Origin: Streptomyces sp. NBC_00568 | GTDB taxonomy: Bacteria; Actinomycetota; Actinomycetes; Streptomycetales; Streptomycetaceae | NCBI RefSeq assembly: GCF_026341855.1 | Contig: NZ_JAPENW010000001.1 | Location: 2,719,001-2,783,000, forward strand | DNA: 64,000 nucleotides | Direction of reading: 5' to 3' | Part shown: positions 1 to 9,347 of the stretch, in pieces | Layout of the letters: every line of letters begins with the position of its first letter | Position numbering within the stretch: position 1 is the first letter of the stretch | The notes under the pieces: model-generated | Database searches by the model: none | The model's input: the letters and a program-made list of their open reading frames with translations, nothing else | Told to the model about the DNA's origin: nothing | Position numbers and translations under genes: made by a program

Positions 1-19
1 CAGGCGCAGAACCTGTGAG

Positions 20-2428
20 CTAGGAAACCACCGCCGGATCGGCCGACTTGGCGACCCCTTCGTCGTTGCCTTCCTCATCTCCCATGACGATCCCGCGCCG
101 CTTGGAGATGTACACGGCGCCCACGATCACGAGGATCGCGAAGACGGCGATGAACACCCGTACACCGACGCTCTTGTCGTCGCCGTACGAGAACTTGACG
201 ATCGCCGGAGCGATCAGCAGCGACACCAGGTTCATGACCTTCAGCAGCGGGTTGATCGCGGGGCCCGCCGTGTCCTTGAAGGGGTCACCGACCGTGTCGC
301 CGATCACCGTCGCGGCGTGGGCCTCGCTGCCCTTGCCGCCGTGGTGGCCGTCCTCGACGAGTTTCTTGGCGTTGTCCCACGCGCCACCGGAGTTGGCGAG
401 GAAGACGGCCATCAGCGTGCCGGTGCCGATGGCGCCCGCGAGGAACGAGCCGAGCGCGCCGACGCCGAGCGTGAACCCGATGGCGATCGGCGTGAGCACC
501 GCGAGCAGGCCTGGTGTGGCCAGTTCGCGCAGCGCGTCCTTGGTGCAGATGTCGACGACGCGCCCGTACTCGGGCTTCTCGGAGTAGTCCATGATCCCGG
601 GGTGCTCGCGGAACTGCCGCCGCACCTCATAGACCACCGCTCCGGCGGACCGCGACACCGCGTTGATCGCCAGCCCCGAGAAGAGGAAGACGACCGCGGC
701 GCCCGCGATGAGACCCACCAGGTTGTTGGGCTGCGAGATGTCCATCATCAGGTTCATCGGCGCGCCGGGGCCGGAGACCTTCTCACCCACGTCGCTCGCC
801 GCCGTGGTGATCGCGTCACGGTACGAGCCGAAGAGGGCCGAGGCCGCCAGGACGGCGGTGGCGATGGCGATGCCCTTGGTGATGGCCTTGGTGGTGTTGC
901 CGACGGCGTCCAGGTCGGTGAGCACCTGCGCGCCCGCGCCCTCGACGTCGCCGGACATCTCGGCGATGCCCTGCGCGTTGTCGGAGACGGGACCGAAGGT
1001 GTCCATCGCGACGATGACACCGACCGTGGTGAGCAGGCCGGTTCCGGCGAGCGCCACCGCGAACAGCGCCAGCATGATCGACGTACCGCCCAGCAGGAAC
1101 GCCCCGTACACGCCGAGGCCGATCAACAGGGCGGTGTAGACGGCCGATTCGAGACCGATGGAGATGCCGGCGAGGACGACGGTGGCCGCGCCGGTCAGCG
1201 AACTCTTGCCGATGTCCCGCACGGGACGGCGGGTTGTCTCGGTGAAGTAGCCGGTCAGCTGCTGGATCAGGGCGGCCAGCACGATGCCGATCGCGACGGC
1301 GACGACCGCGAGGATCCGCGGATCGCCGCCCTTGGCCTTGATCGCCGCGTCCGTGACACCTTCCAGCTCGGCGTAGGTCCCCGGGAGGTAGATGTAGACG
1401 GCCAGGGCGACCAGCACGAGCGAGATCGCCGCGGAGATGAAGAAACCACGGTTGATCGCGGTCATGCCGCTGCGGTCGGAGCGCCGGGGCGCCACCGCGA
1501 AGATGCCGATCATCGCGGTGAGTACGCCGATCGCGGGCACGATCAGCGGGAACGCGAGCCCGGAGTCGCCGAACGCCACCTTGCCGAGGATCAGCGCGGC
1601 GACGAGCGTGACGGCGTACGACTCGAAGAGGTCCGCGGCCATGCCGGCGCAGTCGCCGACGTTGTCGCCCACGTTGTCGGCGATGGTCGCGGCATTGCGC
1701 GGGTCGTCCTCCGGAATGCCCTGCTCGACCTTGCCGACCAGGTCGGCGCCGACGTCGGCGGCCTTGGTGAAGATGCCGCCGCCGACACGCATGAACATGG
1801 CGATCAGTGCCGCGCCGAGACCGAAGCCCTCCAGGACCTTCGGCGCGTCGGCCGCGTACACGAGCACCACACAGGAGGCGCCCAGCAGACCGAGCCCCAC
1901 CGTGAACATGCCGACGACGCCGCCGGTGCGGAAAGCGATCTTCATGGCTTTGTGCGAGACAGCGGTGAGATCCTTTTCGGGCTCACCCTCCGCCGGAGTC
2001 GCTTCCCGTGCCGCGGCGGCCACGCGGACATTGCTCCGTACGGCGAGCCACATACCGATATAACCGGTGGTCGCCGAGAACACCGCGCCGATCAAGAAGA
2101 AGATCGACCGTCCGGCGCGCTGATTCCAGTCGTCCGCGGGCAGCAGCATGAGCAGGAAGAACACCACGGCGGCGAATACGCCGAGCGTGCGCATCTGACG
2201 TCCCAGGTAGGCATTCGCGCCTTCCTGGATCGCCGTCGCGATCTCCTTCATGCTGTCGGTGCCCTCGCCTGCCGCGAGAACCTGGCGGACCAGGATCCCG
2301 GCGACCACGAGCGCCGCCACGGCGACGACCGCGATGACCATCACGATGAGACGGTTGTCGTCCGTCAGAACCGCGGCCGCGAGGGTTGTGGGGTGGTCAA
2401 ACTGATGAGGGGTAGAAAGCCCCGCCAT
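20..2428 (-). CDS. hppA: K+-independent membrane proton-pumping pyrophosphatase
   Basis: This 802-residue integral membrane enzyme hydrolyses pyrophosphate and pumps protons across the cytoplasmic membrane. The sequence shows about 16 hydrophobic segments and the hallmark substrate motif DVGADLVGKVE, followed by the acidic NVGDNVGDCAG loop. Near the middle it has GNTTKAITKG. The lysine after GNTT is the residue known to mark the K+-independent class, where K+-dependent enzymes have alanine. Length is normal for the family. The gene is monocistronic and ends 20 bases from the window edge. The start was chosen for the hydrophobic N-terminus that follows it and an upstream GGAGG-like stretch (reverse of cctcctt near 2432). 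In Streptomyces it lies next to the bldG locus, as here. Confidence 0.95.
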   Translation of the reverse strand: MAGLSTPHQFDHPTTLAAAVLTDDNRLIVMVIAVVAVAALVVAGILVRQVLAAGEGTDSMKEIATAIQEGANAYLGRQMRTLGVFAAVVFFLLMLLPADDWNQRAGRSIFFLIGAVFSATTGYIGMWLAVRSNVRVAAAAREATPAEGEPEKDLTAVSHKAMKIAFRTGGVVGMFTVGLGLLGASCVVLVYAADAPKVLEGFGLGAALIAMFMRVGGGIFTKAADVGADLVGKVEQGIPEDDPRNAATIADNVGDNVGDCAGMAADLFESYAVTLVAALILGKVAFGDSGLAFPLIVPAIGVLTAMIGIFAVAPRRSDRSGMTAINRGFFISAAISLVLVALAVYIYLPGTYAELEGVTDAAIKAKGGDPRILAVVAVAIGIVLAALIQQLTGYFTETTRRPVRDIGKSSLTGAATVVLAGISIGLESAVYTALLIGLGVYGAFLLGGTSIMLALFAVALAGTGLLTTVGVIVAMDTFGPVSDNAQGIAEMSGDVEGAGAQVLTDLDAVGNTTKAITKGIAIATAVLAASALFGSYRDAITTAASDVGEKVSGPGAPMNLMMDISQPNNLVGLIAGAAVVFLFSGLAINAVSRSAGAVVYEVRRQFREHPGIMDYSEKPEYGRVVDICTKDALRELATPGLLAVLTPIAIGFTLGVGALGSFLAGAIGTGTLMAVFLANSGGAWDNAKKLVEDGHHGGKGSEAHAATVIGDTVGDPFKDTAGPAINPLLKVMNLVSLLIAPAIVKFSYGDDKSVGVRVFIAVFAILVIVGAVYISKRRGIVMGDEEGNDEGVAKSADPAVVS

Positions 2429-2702
2429 TCGTCCTCCTTGACGCTTGGGCTGAGCTCAAGATGTGGACGGATTGTAGGTACCGGAACCTGATCAAAACAG
2501 TGCGCGGTAAGCGGAATTAGTCTTCACATGCTCTTCAGCAAATGATCGACAGGCGTCCACGGAACCCAAAAGCAGTAATGCCCCAGAAGCGTTGACGCTT
2601 GATCCAATTATCACGCGACTGATCGTGAATGAATTCACGAAACGCCGGGCGCGATCAACTCGGGGACGCGCGCAAGAGCCCTGACATGCCAGCCCGGACA
2701 TG

Positions 2703-2733
2703 CCGAAGGGCCCCACCGAGTAGGGCCCTTCGG
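2703..2733 (-). terminator. hairpin terminator downstream of the bldG operon
   Basis: A perfect 11-bp inverted repeat, CCGAAGGGCCC and its complement, has a 9-base loop. It lies 22 bases past the stop of the anti-sigma gene. On the plus strand it is followed by an A-rich run, so the U-tract is on the wrong side for a classical minus-strand terminator. Streptomyces terminators often lack a U-tract. The rest of 2429-2754 (hppA upstream region) holds no convincing gene. Confidence 0.6.
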
Positions 2734-2754
2734 GGCAAAAAACAGAAGCGGTTG

Positions 2755-3192
2755 TCAGGAAAGAGCCACGGCCGGCGGCGTAGTGGGCCAGCTCATCCTG
2801 ATCAGTCCGCCGTGTTCTCCGGCGGTGACTTCCACATCGTCGACGAGGCCGCTGATGACCGCGAGGCCCATCTCGTCCTCCTCGGTTTCCGCGTCCGATC
2901 CACCGGAAGCGGCGCCGGACGCCGCTCCTCCGGGCACCGAACCCGGCGCCTCGTCGCCGACCTCGATGGAGAACTGCTTCTCCTCCTCGATCAGCGTCAC
3001 CTGCACCGGCGCCGAGATGCCGTTGCTCTGGTGCAGTCCGACGGCACGAGTACAGGCCTCGCCGACGGCGAGCCTGACCTCGTCGAGTACGGCCTCGTCC
3101 ACTCCGGCCCTGCGCGCCACCGCTGCCGCCACCAGTCGGGCGGTCCTGACGTGCTCGGGCAGCGCGCTGAAGCGGAGTTCAACGGTGGCCAT
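2755..3192 (-). CDS. RsbW/SpoIIAB-like anti-sigma factor kinase (bldG partner)
   Basis: This 145-residue protein has a HATPase-type anti-sigma regulatory fold: an N-terminal sheet (VELRFSALPEHV), then a helix with the N-box pattern LDEVRLAVGEAC (residues ~37-48), and a later GLAVISGLVDDV segment. The family binds a sigma factor and phosphorylates an antagonist protein. The gene lies 100 bases downstream of bldG on the same strand, matching the known bldG-orf3 operon of S. coelicolor. Its inferred role is to be switched by BldG. A Gly/Ala/Ser-rich insert (about residues 85-105) replaces part of the ATP lid, so ATP binding may be atypical. The sigma target cannot be read from sequence. Confidence 0.85.
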   Translation of the reverse strand: MATVELRFSALPEHVRTARLVAAAVARRAGVDEAVLDEVRLAVGEACTRAVGLHQSNGISAPVQVTLIEEEKQFSIEVGDEAPGSVPGGAASGAASGGSDAETEEDEMGLAVISGLVDDVEVTAGEHGGLIRMSWPTTPPAVALS

Positions 3193-3292
3193 GCATCCCC
3201 CTCTGAACTACGGGCGTGCTGTCAGGGGGCCGGGCCGTGGGCCCGGTCCCCCAATTCTGCGAAGCCGGGCCCACGACCCGGGAGACCGGTGG

Positions 3293-3646
3293 TCAGTCGG
3301 TCGCGTTGACCGCCTCCTCCACCGAGGTGTGAATCGGGAACACCTTGGTGAGACCAGTAATACGGAAGATCTTCAGAATGCGCTCCTGGTTGCAGACCAG
3401 ACGCAGCGAGCCCTCATGGGCCCGTACACGCTTCAGGCCGCCCACCAGCACGCCCAGACCGGTGGAGTCGAGGAAGTCCACGCCCTCCATGTCGACGACG
3501 AGGTGGAAGCTGCCGTCGTTCACCAGCTCGACCAGCTGCTCCCGCAGCTTGGGCGCGGTATATACATCGATTTCGCCGCCGACCTCGACGACCGTACGGT
3601 CGCCATTAGGGCCGGACACATTGCGAGTCGACAGGGACAGGTCCAC
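3293..3646 (-). CDS. bldG: anti-sigma factor antagonist BldG
   Basis: This 117-residue STAS-domain protein is nearly identical in recognisable stretches to S. coelicolor BldG, which is needed for aerial mycelium and antibiotic production. The phosphorylatable serine lies in [12 protein letters not shown] (Ser61 here). The protein is about four residues longer than the S. coelicolor form as I remember it because of an SGPN insertion near residues 11-14. It is known to be active when unphosphorylated and to bind partner anti-sigma factors; the downstream gene is one. The start is supported by the conserved MDLSLSTR N-terminus. Regulation probably comes from promoters in 3647-3800, which overlap the start of the divergent helicase gene. 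Confidence 0.95.
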   Translation of the reverse strand: MDLSLSTRNVSGPNGDRTVVEVGGEIDVYTAPKLREQLVELVNDGSFHLVVDMEGVDFLDSTGLGVLVGGLKRVRAHEGSLRLVCNQERILKIFRITGLTKVFPIHTSVEEAVNATD

Positions 3647-3726
3647 GGATCCTCCAGCACCTTGCTATCGAGCGGTCGCCCCATGGGACACCTCGGCAGA
3701 GCCCCCGGGACGGTTCGCCAGCCGCG

Positions 3727-6300
3727 ATGGCATTCAATCACTTACCGGCAGGCGTGCACGACGCCTTGAGCCCATTGTCCGTCACGCCAGTGACACACTC
3801 GATGCCGATGGCCAAGAATCACCGATCCGATCGATCCTCGACGGACACAGTTTCCCGCCCCTCGCCGAGCACCGTCCTGGACCGGCTCGCCTCGGGGCCG
3901 AGCCGGGCTTCGCGCATCACTCATACGGAGCACTTGCCCCCGCGAGCGGGTCGCCATGCCGTCTGGCCCGACCGGATCCGTTCGGAGGTCATCGCCGCGG
4001 TGCAGGCCGCGGGCATCGAACACCCCTGGGCCCACCAGGCACAGGCCGCCGAGCACGCCCTGGACGGCGAGTCGGTGATCGTCGCCACCGGCACCGCCTC
4101 CGGCAAGTCCCTGGCCTACCTCGCCCCGGTCCTGACGGCCCTCCTAGACGGCTCCGAGGCCCCGAACGGCCGGGGTGCCACCGCCCTCTACCTGGCCCCC
4201 ACCAAGGCCCTGGCGGCCGACCAGCGCCGCTCCGTGAAGGAACTTTCACAACCTCTGGGCAATGCCGTACGCCCAGCCGTGTACGACGGCGACACGCCCT
4301 TCGAGGAACGCGAATGGGTACGCCAGTACGCCAACTACGTCCTGACCAACCCCGACATGCTGCACCGCGGGATATTGCCCTCCCATCCCCGCTGGTCCTC
4401 CTTCCTGCGCGCCCTGCGCTACGTCGTCATCGACGAATGCCACACCTACCGCGGCGTCTTCGGCTCCCACGTCGCCCAGGTGCTGCGCCGCCTGCGCCGC
4501 CTGTGCGCCCGCTACGGCGCCTCTCCCGTCTTCCTGCTGGCCTCCGCGACCTCCGCCGAGCCCTCGGTCGCCGCGCGCCGTCTGACCGGCCTCCCGGTGG
4601 TCGAGATCGTCGACGACGCCTCCCCACGAGGGGAACTGGTGTTCGCCCTGTGGGAGCCCCCGCTCACCGAACTGCACGGCGAGAAAGGTGCACCCGTCCG
4701 GCGTACCGCAACCGCCGAAACGGCCGATCTGCTGACCGACCTCACCGTCCAGGGCATGCGCTCGATCGCCTTCGTACGGTCCCGCCGTGGCGCCGAGCTG
4801 ATCTCGGTGATCGCCCAGGAACGCCTGGCCGAGATCGACCGCTCACTCGTCCGGCGCGTCGCCGCCTACCGGGGTGGCTATCTCCCCGAGGAACGCCGCG
4901 CCCTGGAACGCGCGCTGCACTCCGGCGAACTCCTCGGTCTCGCGGCCACCACCGCCCTCGAACTCGGCGTCGACGTCTCCGGCCTCGACGCCGTCGTCAT
5001 CGCCGGCTATCCGGGCACCCGCGCCTCCCTCTGGCAGCAGGCGGGCCGCGCGGGCCGTTCCGGGCAGGGCGCGCTGGCGATCCTGGTCGCCCGCGACGAC
5101 CCGCTGGACACGTTCCTCGTCCACCACCCCGAGGCCCTGTTCGACCAACCGGTGGAATCCACGGTCCTCGACCCCGACAACCCGTACGTCCTGGCCCCTC
5201 ATCTGTGCGCCGCCGCCTCCGAGATCCCGCTCACGGAGGACGACCTGGAGCTGTTCGGCCCCGCCACCGCCGATCTGCTGCCGCAACTGGAGGCCGCGAA
5301 GCTGCTCCGTCGCCGGGCGACGGCCTGGCACTGGACGCGCCGGGAGCGGGCCGCCGACCTGACCGACATCCGCGGGGGCGGCGGCAGCCCGGTGCAGATC
5401 GTCGAATCCGGAACCGGGCGCCTGCTCGGCACGGTCGACGAGGCCGCCGCGCACACGTCGGTCCACGAGGGCGCGGTCCATCTGCACCAGGGCCGTACGT
5501 ACCTGGTGCGCAAGCTGGACCTGGAGGACTCCGTCGCACTGGTCGAGGAGGCCAGCCCGCCGTATTCGACGGTCGCCCGCGACACCACGTCCATCTCCGT
5601 GCTCGAGACCGACATCGAAGTCCCCTGGGGCGAGGGCCGGTTGTGCTACGGCTCCGTCGAGGTCACCAACCAAGTCGTCTCCTTCCTGCGTCGACGCGTC
5701 ATCACCGGTGAGGTTCTCGGCGAGACGAAACTCGACCTCCCTCCTCGTACGCTCCGCACACGTGCCGTCTGGTGGACGGTCACCGAGGACCAATTGGACG
5801 CGGCCCGGATCAATCCGGAGATCCTCGGAGGCGCGCTGCACGCCGCCGAGCACGCCTCGATCGGCATGCTGCCGCTCTTCGCCACCTGCGACCGCTGGGA
5901 CATCGGCGGCGTCTCCGTCCCCCTCCACCCGGACACACTCCTGCCGACCGTCTTCGTGTACGACGGCCACCCGGGCGGCGCCGGATTCGCCGAGCGCGCC
6001 TTCCACACAGCCCACTCCTGGCTCACGGCCACCCGCCAGGCCATCGCCTCCTGCGAGTGCGACGCCGGCTGCCCCTCCTGCATCCAGTCCCCCAAGTGCG
6101 GCAACGGGAACGACCCCCTGCATAAACGAGGCGCCGTACGCCTGCTCACAGAGTTGCTGCGAGCGGCGCCGGAGGAGTCAGAGCCGGAAGAGGGCCGGAG
6201 GAGTGAGAGCCGGGGTAGTGAGGGCACGGAGTCGGGGCTGGGTACGCCAGGGGCGAGAACTCAGGACCGGAAGGCCGAGGGCTCAGGGCCGGAAGAGTGA
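3727..6300 (+). CDS. DEAD/DEAH-box helicase with DUF1998 cysteine cluster (MrfA/Rv3649-like)
   Basis: The product is a superfamily 2 helicase of up to 857 residues. The Walker A is TGTASGKS and the DEAH box is the DECH variant (VVIDECHTYRG). The C-terminal RecA domain contains GRAGRSGQ. At the C-terminus, the DUF1998 domain carries CECDAGCPSCIQSPKCGNGN, four cysteines expected to bind metal. Bacillus MrfA, of this family, works in repair of DNA crosslinks. The last ~50 residues are Glu/Gly/Arg-rich and probably disordered. The start is uncertain: the first 25 residues look non-coding and initiation at M26 or M28 (near 3805) is plausible. The gene is divergent from bldG. Confidence 0.85.
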   Translation: MAFNHLPAGVHDALSPLSVTPVTHSMPMAKNHRSDRSSTDTVSRPSPSTVLDRLASGPSRASRITHTEHLPPRAGRHAVWPDRIRSEVIAAVQAAGIEHPWAHQAQAAEHALDGESVIVATGTASGKSLAYLAPVLTALLDGSEAPNGRGATALYLAPTKALAADQRRSVKELSQPLGNAVRPAVYDGDTPFEEREWVRQYANYVLTNPDMLHRGILPSHPRWSSFLRALRYVVIDECHTYRGVFGSHVAQVLRRLRRLCARYGASPVFLLASATSAEPSVAARRLTGLPVVEIVDDASPRGELVFALWEPPLTELHGEKGAPVRRTATAETADLLTDLTVQGMRSIAFVRSRRGAELISVIAQERLAEIDRSLVRRVAAYRGGYLPEERRALERALHSGELLGLAATTALELGVDVSGLDAVVIAGYPGTRASLWQQAGRAGRSGQGALAILVARDDPLDTFLVHHPEALFDQPVESTVLDPDNPYVLAPHLCAAASEIPLTEDDLELFGPATADLLPQLEAAKLLRRRATAWHWTRRERAADLTDIRGGGGSPVQIVESGTGRLLGTVDEAAAHTSVHEGAVHLHQGRTYLVRKLDLEDSVALVEEASPPYSTVARDTTSISVLETDIEVPWGEGRLCYGSVEVTNQVVSFLRRRVITGEVLGETKLDLPPRTLRTRAVWWTVTEDQLDAARINPEILGGALHAAEHASIGMLPLFATCDRWDIGGVSVPLHPDTLLPTVFVYDGHPGGAGFAERAFHTAHSWLTATRQAIASCECDAGCPSCIQSPKCGNGNDPLHKRGAVRLLTELLRAAPEESEPEEGRRSESRGSEGTESGLGTPGARTQDRKAEGSGPEE

Positions 6301-6392
6301 AACCCGAGTGCGCGAAGGCCGAGACGCGAGGAATGAGGAACTAGACCCGAGGAAGTGGGGGCCTAGGCCCGAGGAAAGCGGTCGCAGGAGCT

Positions 6393-6932
6393 TTAACCGC
6401 CGGTCTCGGGCTCCGCGGATCCCGCAGGCCCCACGGATCCTGAAGATCCCGCCGGCCCTGAAGACTCCGCAGTTCCTGTAGATCCGCCAGACCCCGCAGG
6501 TCCGCCCGCAGGTCCGCCCGCAGGTCCCGCCCTCGATCTGACCTCCGCCGTGAACGGCCCCTTTCCGGATGCCGCCGTCACGTCCGAGATCTCGCCCTCG
6601 ACCGCGCACCGGACGAGCCACGCGCTCTGCGCCCGGGCCACCCGGTCGGCGCGGGCGCAGGCCACCTCGCCGCCGTCGCTCCAGCGGTCCGCCGCGGCGA
6701 GGGCCGCCAAGTCGGCCGCCCCCGCTGCCCGGTGCCGCACCACGACGGCCTGCCCCATCGCCAGCACCGCTCCGAAGACGGCGCACAGCACAGCGATCGC
6801 ACCCACCGTCCAGACGGTCGCCGATCCTCTGTCCGATCCTCTGTCCGAGGCCGCACGCCACCGCGCACACCAGCGGCTCACAACGAACGACCACATCCAT
6901 CGCCCACGCCGCCGGCGACTCCAGCGCCTCAT
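6393..6932 (-). CDS. TadE-like flp pilus assembly protein (Rv3654c family)
   Basis: This protein of about 179 residues has a basic N-terminus, one transmembrane helix in GSATVWTVGAIAVLCAVFGA, and a Gly/Pro/Ala/Ser-rich tail with PAGG repeats. The GSATVW boundary before the helix resembles the prepilin-like cleavage region of pseudopilins. The ATG at 6932 overlaps the tadE stop by four bases (ATGA), which fixes the start and implies translational coupling. It is the last gene of the Tad cluster. Its role in the pilus or secretion apparatus is inferred from position and the TadE/Rv3654c family resemblance. Confidence 0.75.
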   Translation of the reverse strand: MRRWSRRRRGRWMWSFVVSRWCARWRAASDRGSDRGSATVWTVGAIAVLCAVFGAVLAMGQAVVVRHRAAGAADLAALAAADRWSDGGEVACARADRVARAQSAWLVRCAVEGEISDVTAASGKGPFTAEVRSRAGPAGGPAGGPAGSGGSTGTAESSGPAGSSGSVGPAGSAEPETGG

Positions 6933-7336
6933 CTCTCGACCACCCCCACCGTCTCCTCCGCCAAGGCCACCGCCTCGTCGCTCAGTTCCAGGGACAGCGC
7001 GGCGGGCCCCGGCGTACTCGCACCGACCCTCACCCGGACCAGGTCCGCCTCCCGGCTCACCGTGACCCTCGCGCCGGGCGGGGCGGCCCGGCGGGTCGTC
7101 GCCAGGACCGCTTCCGGTGAGTCCTGGCGCGCCGCGGCTCGAGCGCCCGCCCTCGCCGCGTCCACGCACTGGATCTGCGCGGACGCGGCGAGCAGGGCCC
7201 AGACCAGCGCCATGCCGACGAGCACCAGCGAGGGCAGCACCACGGCGGCCTCAGCCGTGACGAATCCACCGTCGCGACGCCGGACCGGTCCGGCCCTCAA
7301 CAGGGCCGCCCGCAAGCCCCGTTCACATCTGGACAT
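6929..7336 (-). CDS. TadE-family minor pilin-like membrane protein
   Basis: This protein of about 135 residues contains the TadE signature GFVTAEAAVVLPSLVLVGMAL: a glycine boundary, a glutamate at +5, then a single hydrophobic helix. Conserved downstream residues include CVDAARAGARAAAR. TadE-type proteins are processed and anchored in the membrane as minor pilins. The chosen ATG at 7336 overlaps the upstream DUF4244 gene by 14 bases; a longer start at 7372 is possible. It is coupled by ATGA to the following gene. Confidence 0.82.
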   Translation of the reverse strand: MSRCERGLRAALLRAGPVRRRDGGFVTAEAAVVLPSLVLVGMALVWALLAASAQIQCVDAARAGARAAARQDSPEAVLATTRRAAPPGARVTVSREADLVRVRVGASTPGPAALSLELSDEAVALAEETVGVVER

Positions 7337-7583
7337 TGAGCGCCCGCCCCACGATGCCCTGCAGTTCCTCACCGACCTGCCCGCTCGTCACGACCTTGTA
7401 GAGCGCGGCCGCGAAGGCCACCGCAGCGATGACACCCACCGCATACTCGGAAGTGACCATTCCCGTGTCCCTCCGCATTGCCGACGCCAGCATCCGGACC
7501 CGAGTCCGTACACGCCCTCGCCCTTGCTCCCGCCCGCGTCCCTGCACTCGTCCTTGTCCGAGAACTCGTACCGTCCTGCGCAT
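7323..7583 (-). CDS. DUF4244 Flp-type pilin-like protein
   Basis: This 86-residue protein has the segment MVTSEYAVGVIAAVAFAAALYKVV, with the Thr-Ser-Glu-Tyr core typical of Flp/Tad pilins and of the actinobacterial DUF4244 (Rv3656c) family. An Arg/Gln/Gly-rich leader precedes it. The start at 7583 has a GGGGG purine run about seven bases upstream and excludes the low-quality N-terminal part of the longer frame. It probably encodes the major small pilin of this cluster, by position and size. Confidence 0.8.
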   Translation of the reverse strand: MRRTVRVLGQGRVQGRGREQGRGRVRTRVRMLASAMRRDTGMVTSEYAVGVIAAVAFAAALYKVVTSGQVGEELQGIVGRALNVQM

Positions 7584-7659
7584 TTCAACCCCCGTAAGGT
7601 CCAGGCCTGTCGGCCATTTCGTCCACTTGCCATTCACCGCTCGCCGCACCTCTCGCTCG

Positions 7660-8442
7660 TCACCCACCACCCCCTCGCAGCAACCCGCCGGCCAGCCCGA
7701 TCACCACGGGCAGCACGCCGATAGCGAGGAAAGCGGGCAGAAAACACAGCCCCACGGGCGCGGTGACCATGACGGCCGCCCGGCGTGCCCGCGCCGTCGC
7801 GGTGCGTCCCCACTCGGCTCGGGCCTCCGCCGCGAGCCGGCCGACCGGCACAGCCGCCGGGACGCCCGACTCGCCCGCCCGCTCCAGCAGGCGCGCCAAC
7901 CCGCGGGCACCCGGTATCGACGCCAGGCTCCGCCACGCATCGACCGGCTCACCCCCGAGCCGCACCTCCGCCGCGCCCCGAGCCAGCCGTTCACCCACCG
8001 GTCCGCCCAGGGCCTCGCCGACGGCCTGTGCCGCCGTCACAGGGCTCGCCCCTGCCGCGATGCAGGCGGCCACCAAGTCGGCAGCGAGCGGTAGTTGGCG
8101 AGCTGCCCGCGCCCTGTCGTACTCCTCCAGCGGCGCCGGATTCCGCCGCCGACGCCACCGCCGGACCCCGAATCCGGCCGCCAGTCCCACCAGAATCCCG
8201 GGCAGGCCTCCGATCAGAACCCAGCCTGCGCACACCGCCCCCAGCGCGGGCAGCCACCGCCGGCCGTAGCCCCGTACGTCGTGGCGCCTCGGCGACGGCG
8301 CCGTCTTCGGGCACAGCAACTCGGCCAGCCGCCTGCGTGCTCTCCTGTCGCGCCGCACCGACCCGAGCCAGCGGACCGACGAGCCGACCAGGAGCACTCC
8401 GCACACAACTACCCCCAGCCTGTGGACAACTTCCGCGCTCAT
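7660..8442 (-). CDS. tadC: type II secretion system F-domain protein, TadC-like
   Basis: This 260-residue membrane protein has a T2SSF domain: hydrophobic segments at both ends and a central helical region LPLAADLVAACIAAGASP followed by GLARLLERAGESGVPAAVP. Family members are the inner-membrane platform on which the Tad ATPase acts. The start (MSAEVVHRLG) is fixed by a four-base ATGA overlap with the tadB stop at 8439-8442. The next gene downstream begins about 75 bases on. Confidence 0.85.
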   Translation of the reverse strand: MSAEVVHRLGVVVCGVLLVGSSVRWLGSVRRDRRARRRLAELLCPKTAPSPRRHDVRGYGRRWLPALGAVCAGWVLIGGLPGILVGLAAGFGVRRWRRRRNPAPLEEYDRARAARQLPLAADLVAACIAAGASPVTAAQAVGEALGGPVGERLARGAAEVRLGGEPVDAWRSLASIPGARGLARLLERAGESGVPAAVPVGRLAAEARAEWGRTATARARRAAVMVTAPVGLCFLPAFLAIGVLPVVIGLAGGLLRGGGG

Positions 8443-9311
8443 GCCGTCTCCGCCCCTCGGACGATCCTCAGCGCCCACCACAGCCCCACGGCCTCCAGCA
8501 CGCCGCCGACCAGCAGACAGCCCAGCCCGGGAGCGGTGTGCAACAGCACGTGCAGCGGGTCCGCGCCGAGCGCGGTGCCGAACAGCAGACCGAGGACCGG
8601 CAGCCCCGCGAGCATCGAGGCCGTAGAGCGCGACCCGGCCAACTGGGCACGCATGTCCGCTCTTTGATCGCGCTCTGCACGCAGCGCGCCTTCCAGCCGG
8701 TCCAGACCGGCCGCGAGTCCCGCACCCCGGTCCACGGCCACGCGCCAGCACGCGGCGAGCCCCACCAGACCGTCGGCGCCGGGTTGCCGTGCCGCCTCGG
8801 TGAGCGCACCCGGCACGTCTCCGCCGAACCGCGCCGCGGCCAGAACCACCGGCTGCGCGTCACCGAGTCCGTCCGAGTCACGCGCGGCTCCGAGCAGCGC
8901 CTCGCCGGGCTGACGTCCGGCCCGTACCTCGCCGGCGATGGCACCACACAGGGCGATCACCGTGTCGCCGCGCCGCTCCCGCTCCCGCCGGGCCTCTCCC
9001 GCCCGCCGCACCCTCCCCAGCAGTGGCACTCCGGCCGCCCCGAGGAGGAGCGGCAGTACCGAGGCGCCCAGCACCGCGATCACCGATCCCGCCACCAGAG
9101 ACCAGAGTTCGGGCCGCATCCTCCCGCGCAATCGCCGCCAGTCGACAAGGACCCGTTCCCACCGGGGCGGCCCCGTCGCCACCCCGCCACCGGCGAGCAG
9201 CAGTCTCGCTCTGCGTGCCCCCGAGTCCCGTCCGCCGATCAGCCAGGCCGCGATCCCGGCACACGCCATGGCCGCCCCAGCGGGCGCGTCCGCCATCTCA
9301 CCGATCCCCAT
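8439..9311 (-). CDS. tadB: type II secretion system F-domain protein, TadB-like
   Basis: This 290-residue membrane protein has an N-terminal helix, a pair of helices around residues 65-100, a cytoplasmic T2SSF region (VIALCGAIAGEVRAGRQPG ... ACWRVAVDRGAGLAAGLDRL) and two C-terminal helices. It is the second platform subunit and pairs with TadC. It starts 36 bases after the tadA stop; an internal ATG at 9296 is an equally good start. Order tadA-tadB-tadC is standard for actinobacterial Tad clusters. Confidence 0.85.
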   Translation of the reverse strand: MGIGEMADAPAGAAMACAGIAAWLIGGRDSGARRARLLLAGGGVATGPPRWERVLVDWRRLRGRMRPELWSLVAGSVIAVLGASVLPLLLGAAGVPLLGRVRRAGEARRERERRGDTVIALCGAIAGEVRAGRQPGEALLGAARDSDGLGDAQPVVLAAARFGGDVPGALTEAARQPGADGLVGLAACWRVAVDRGAGLAAGLDRLEGALRAERDQRADMRAQLAGSRSTASMLAGLPVLGLLFGTALGADPLHVLLHTAPGLGCLLVGGVLEAVGLWWALRIVRGAETA

Positions 9312-9347
9312 CCCGCTCCCCGTTCGTATTCCGCCGCCCGAACCCCG

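Noticed and set aside
317..2491. 724-codon open frame opposite hppA
   Set aside because: Asp/Arg/Gly-rich shadow of hppA without any motif.
2492..2716. 74-residue ORF upstream of hppA
   Set aside because: It overlaps the hairpin, has mixed codon use and no ribosome site; more likely leader DNA.
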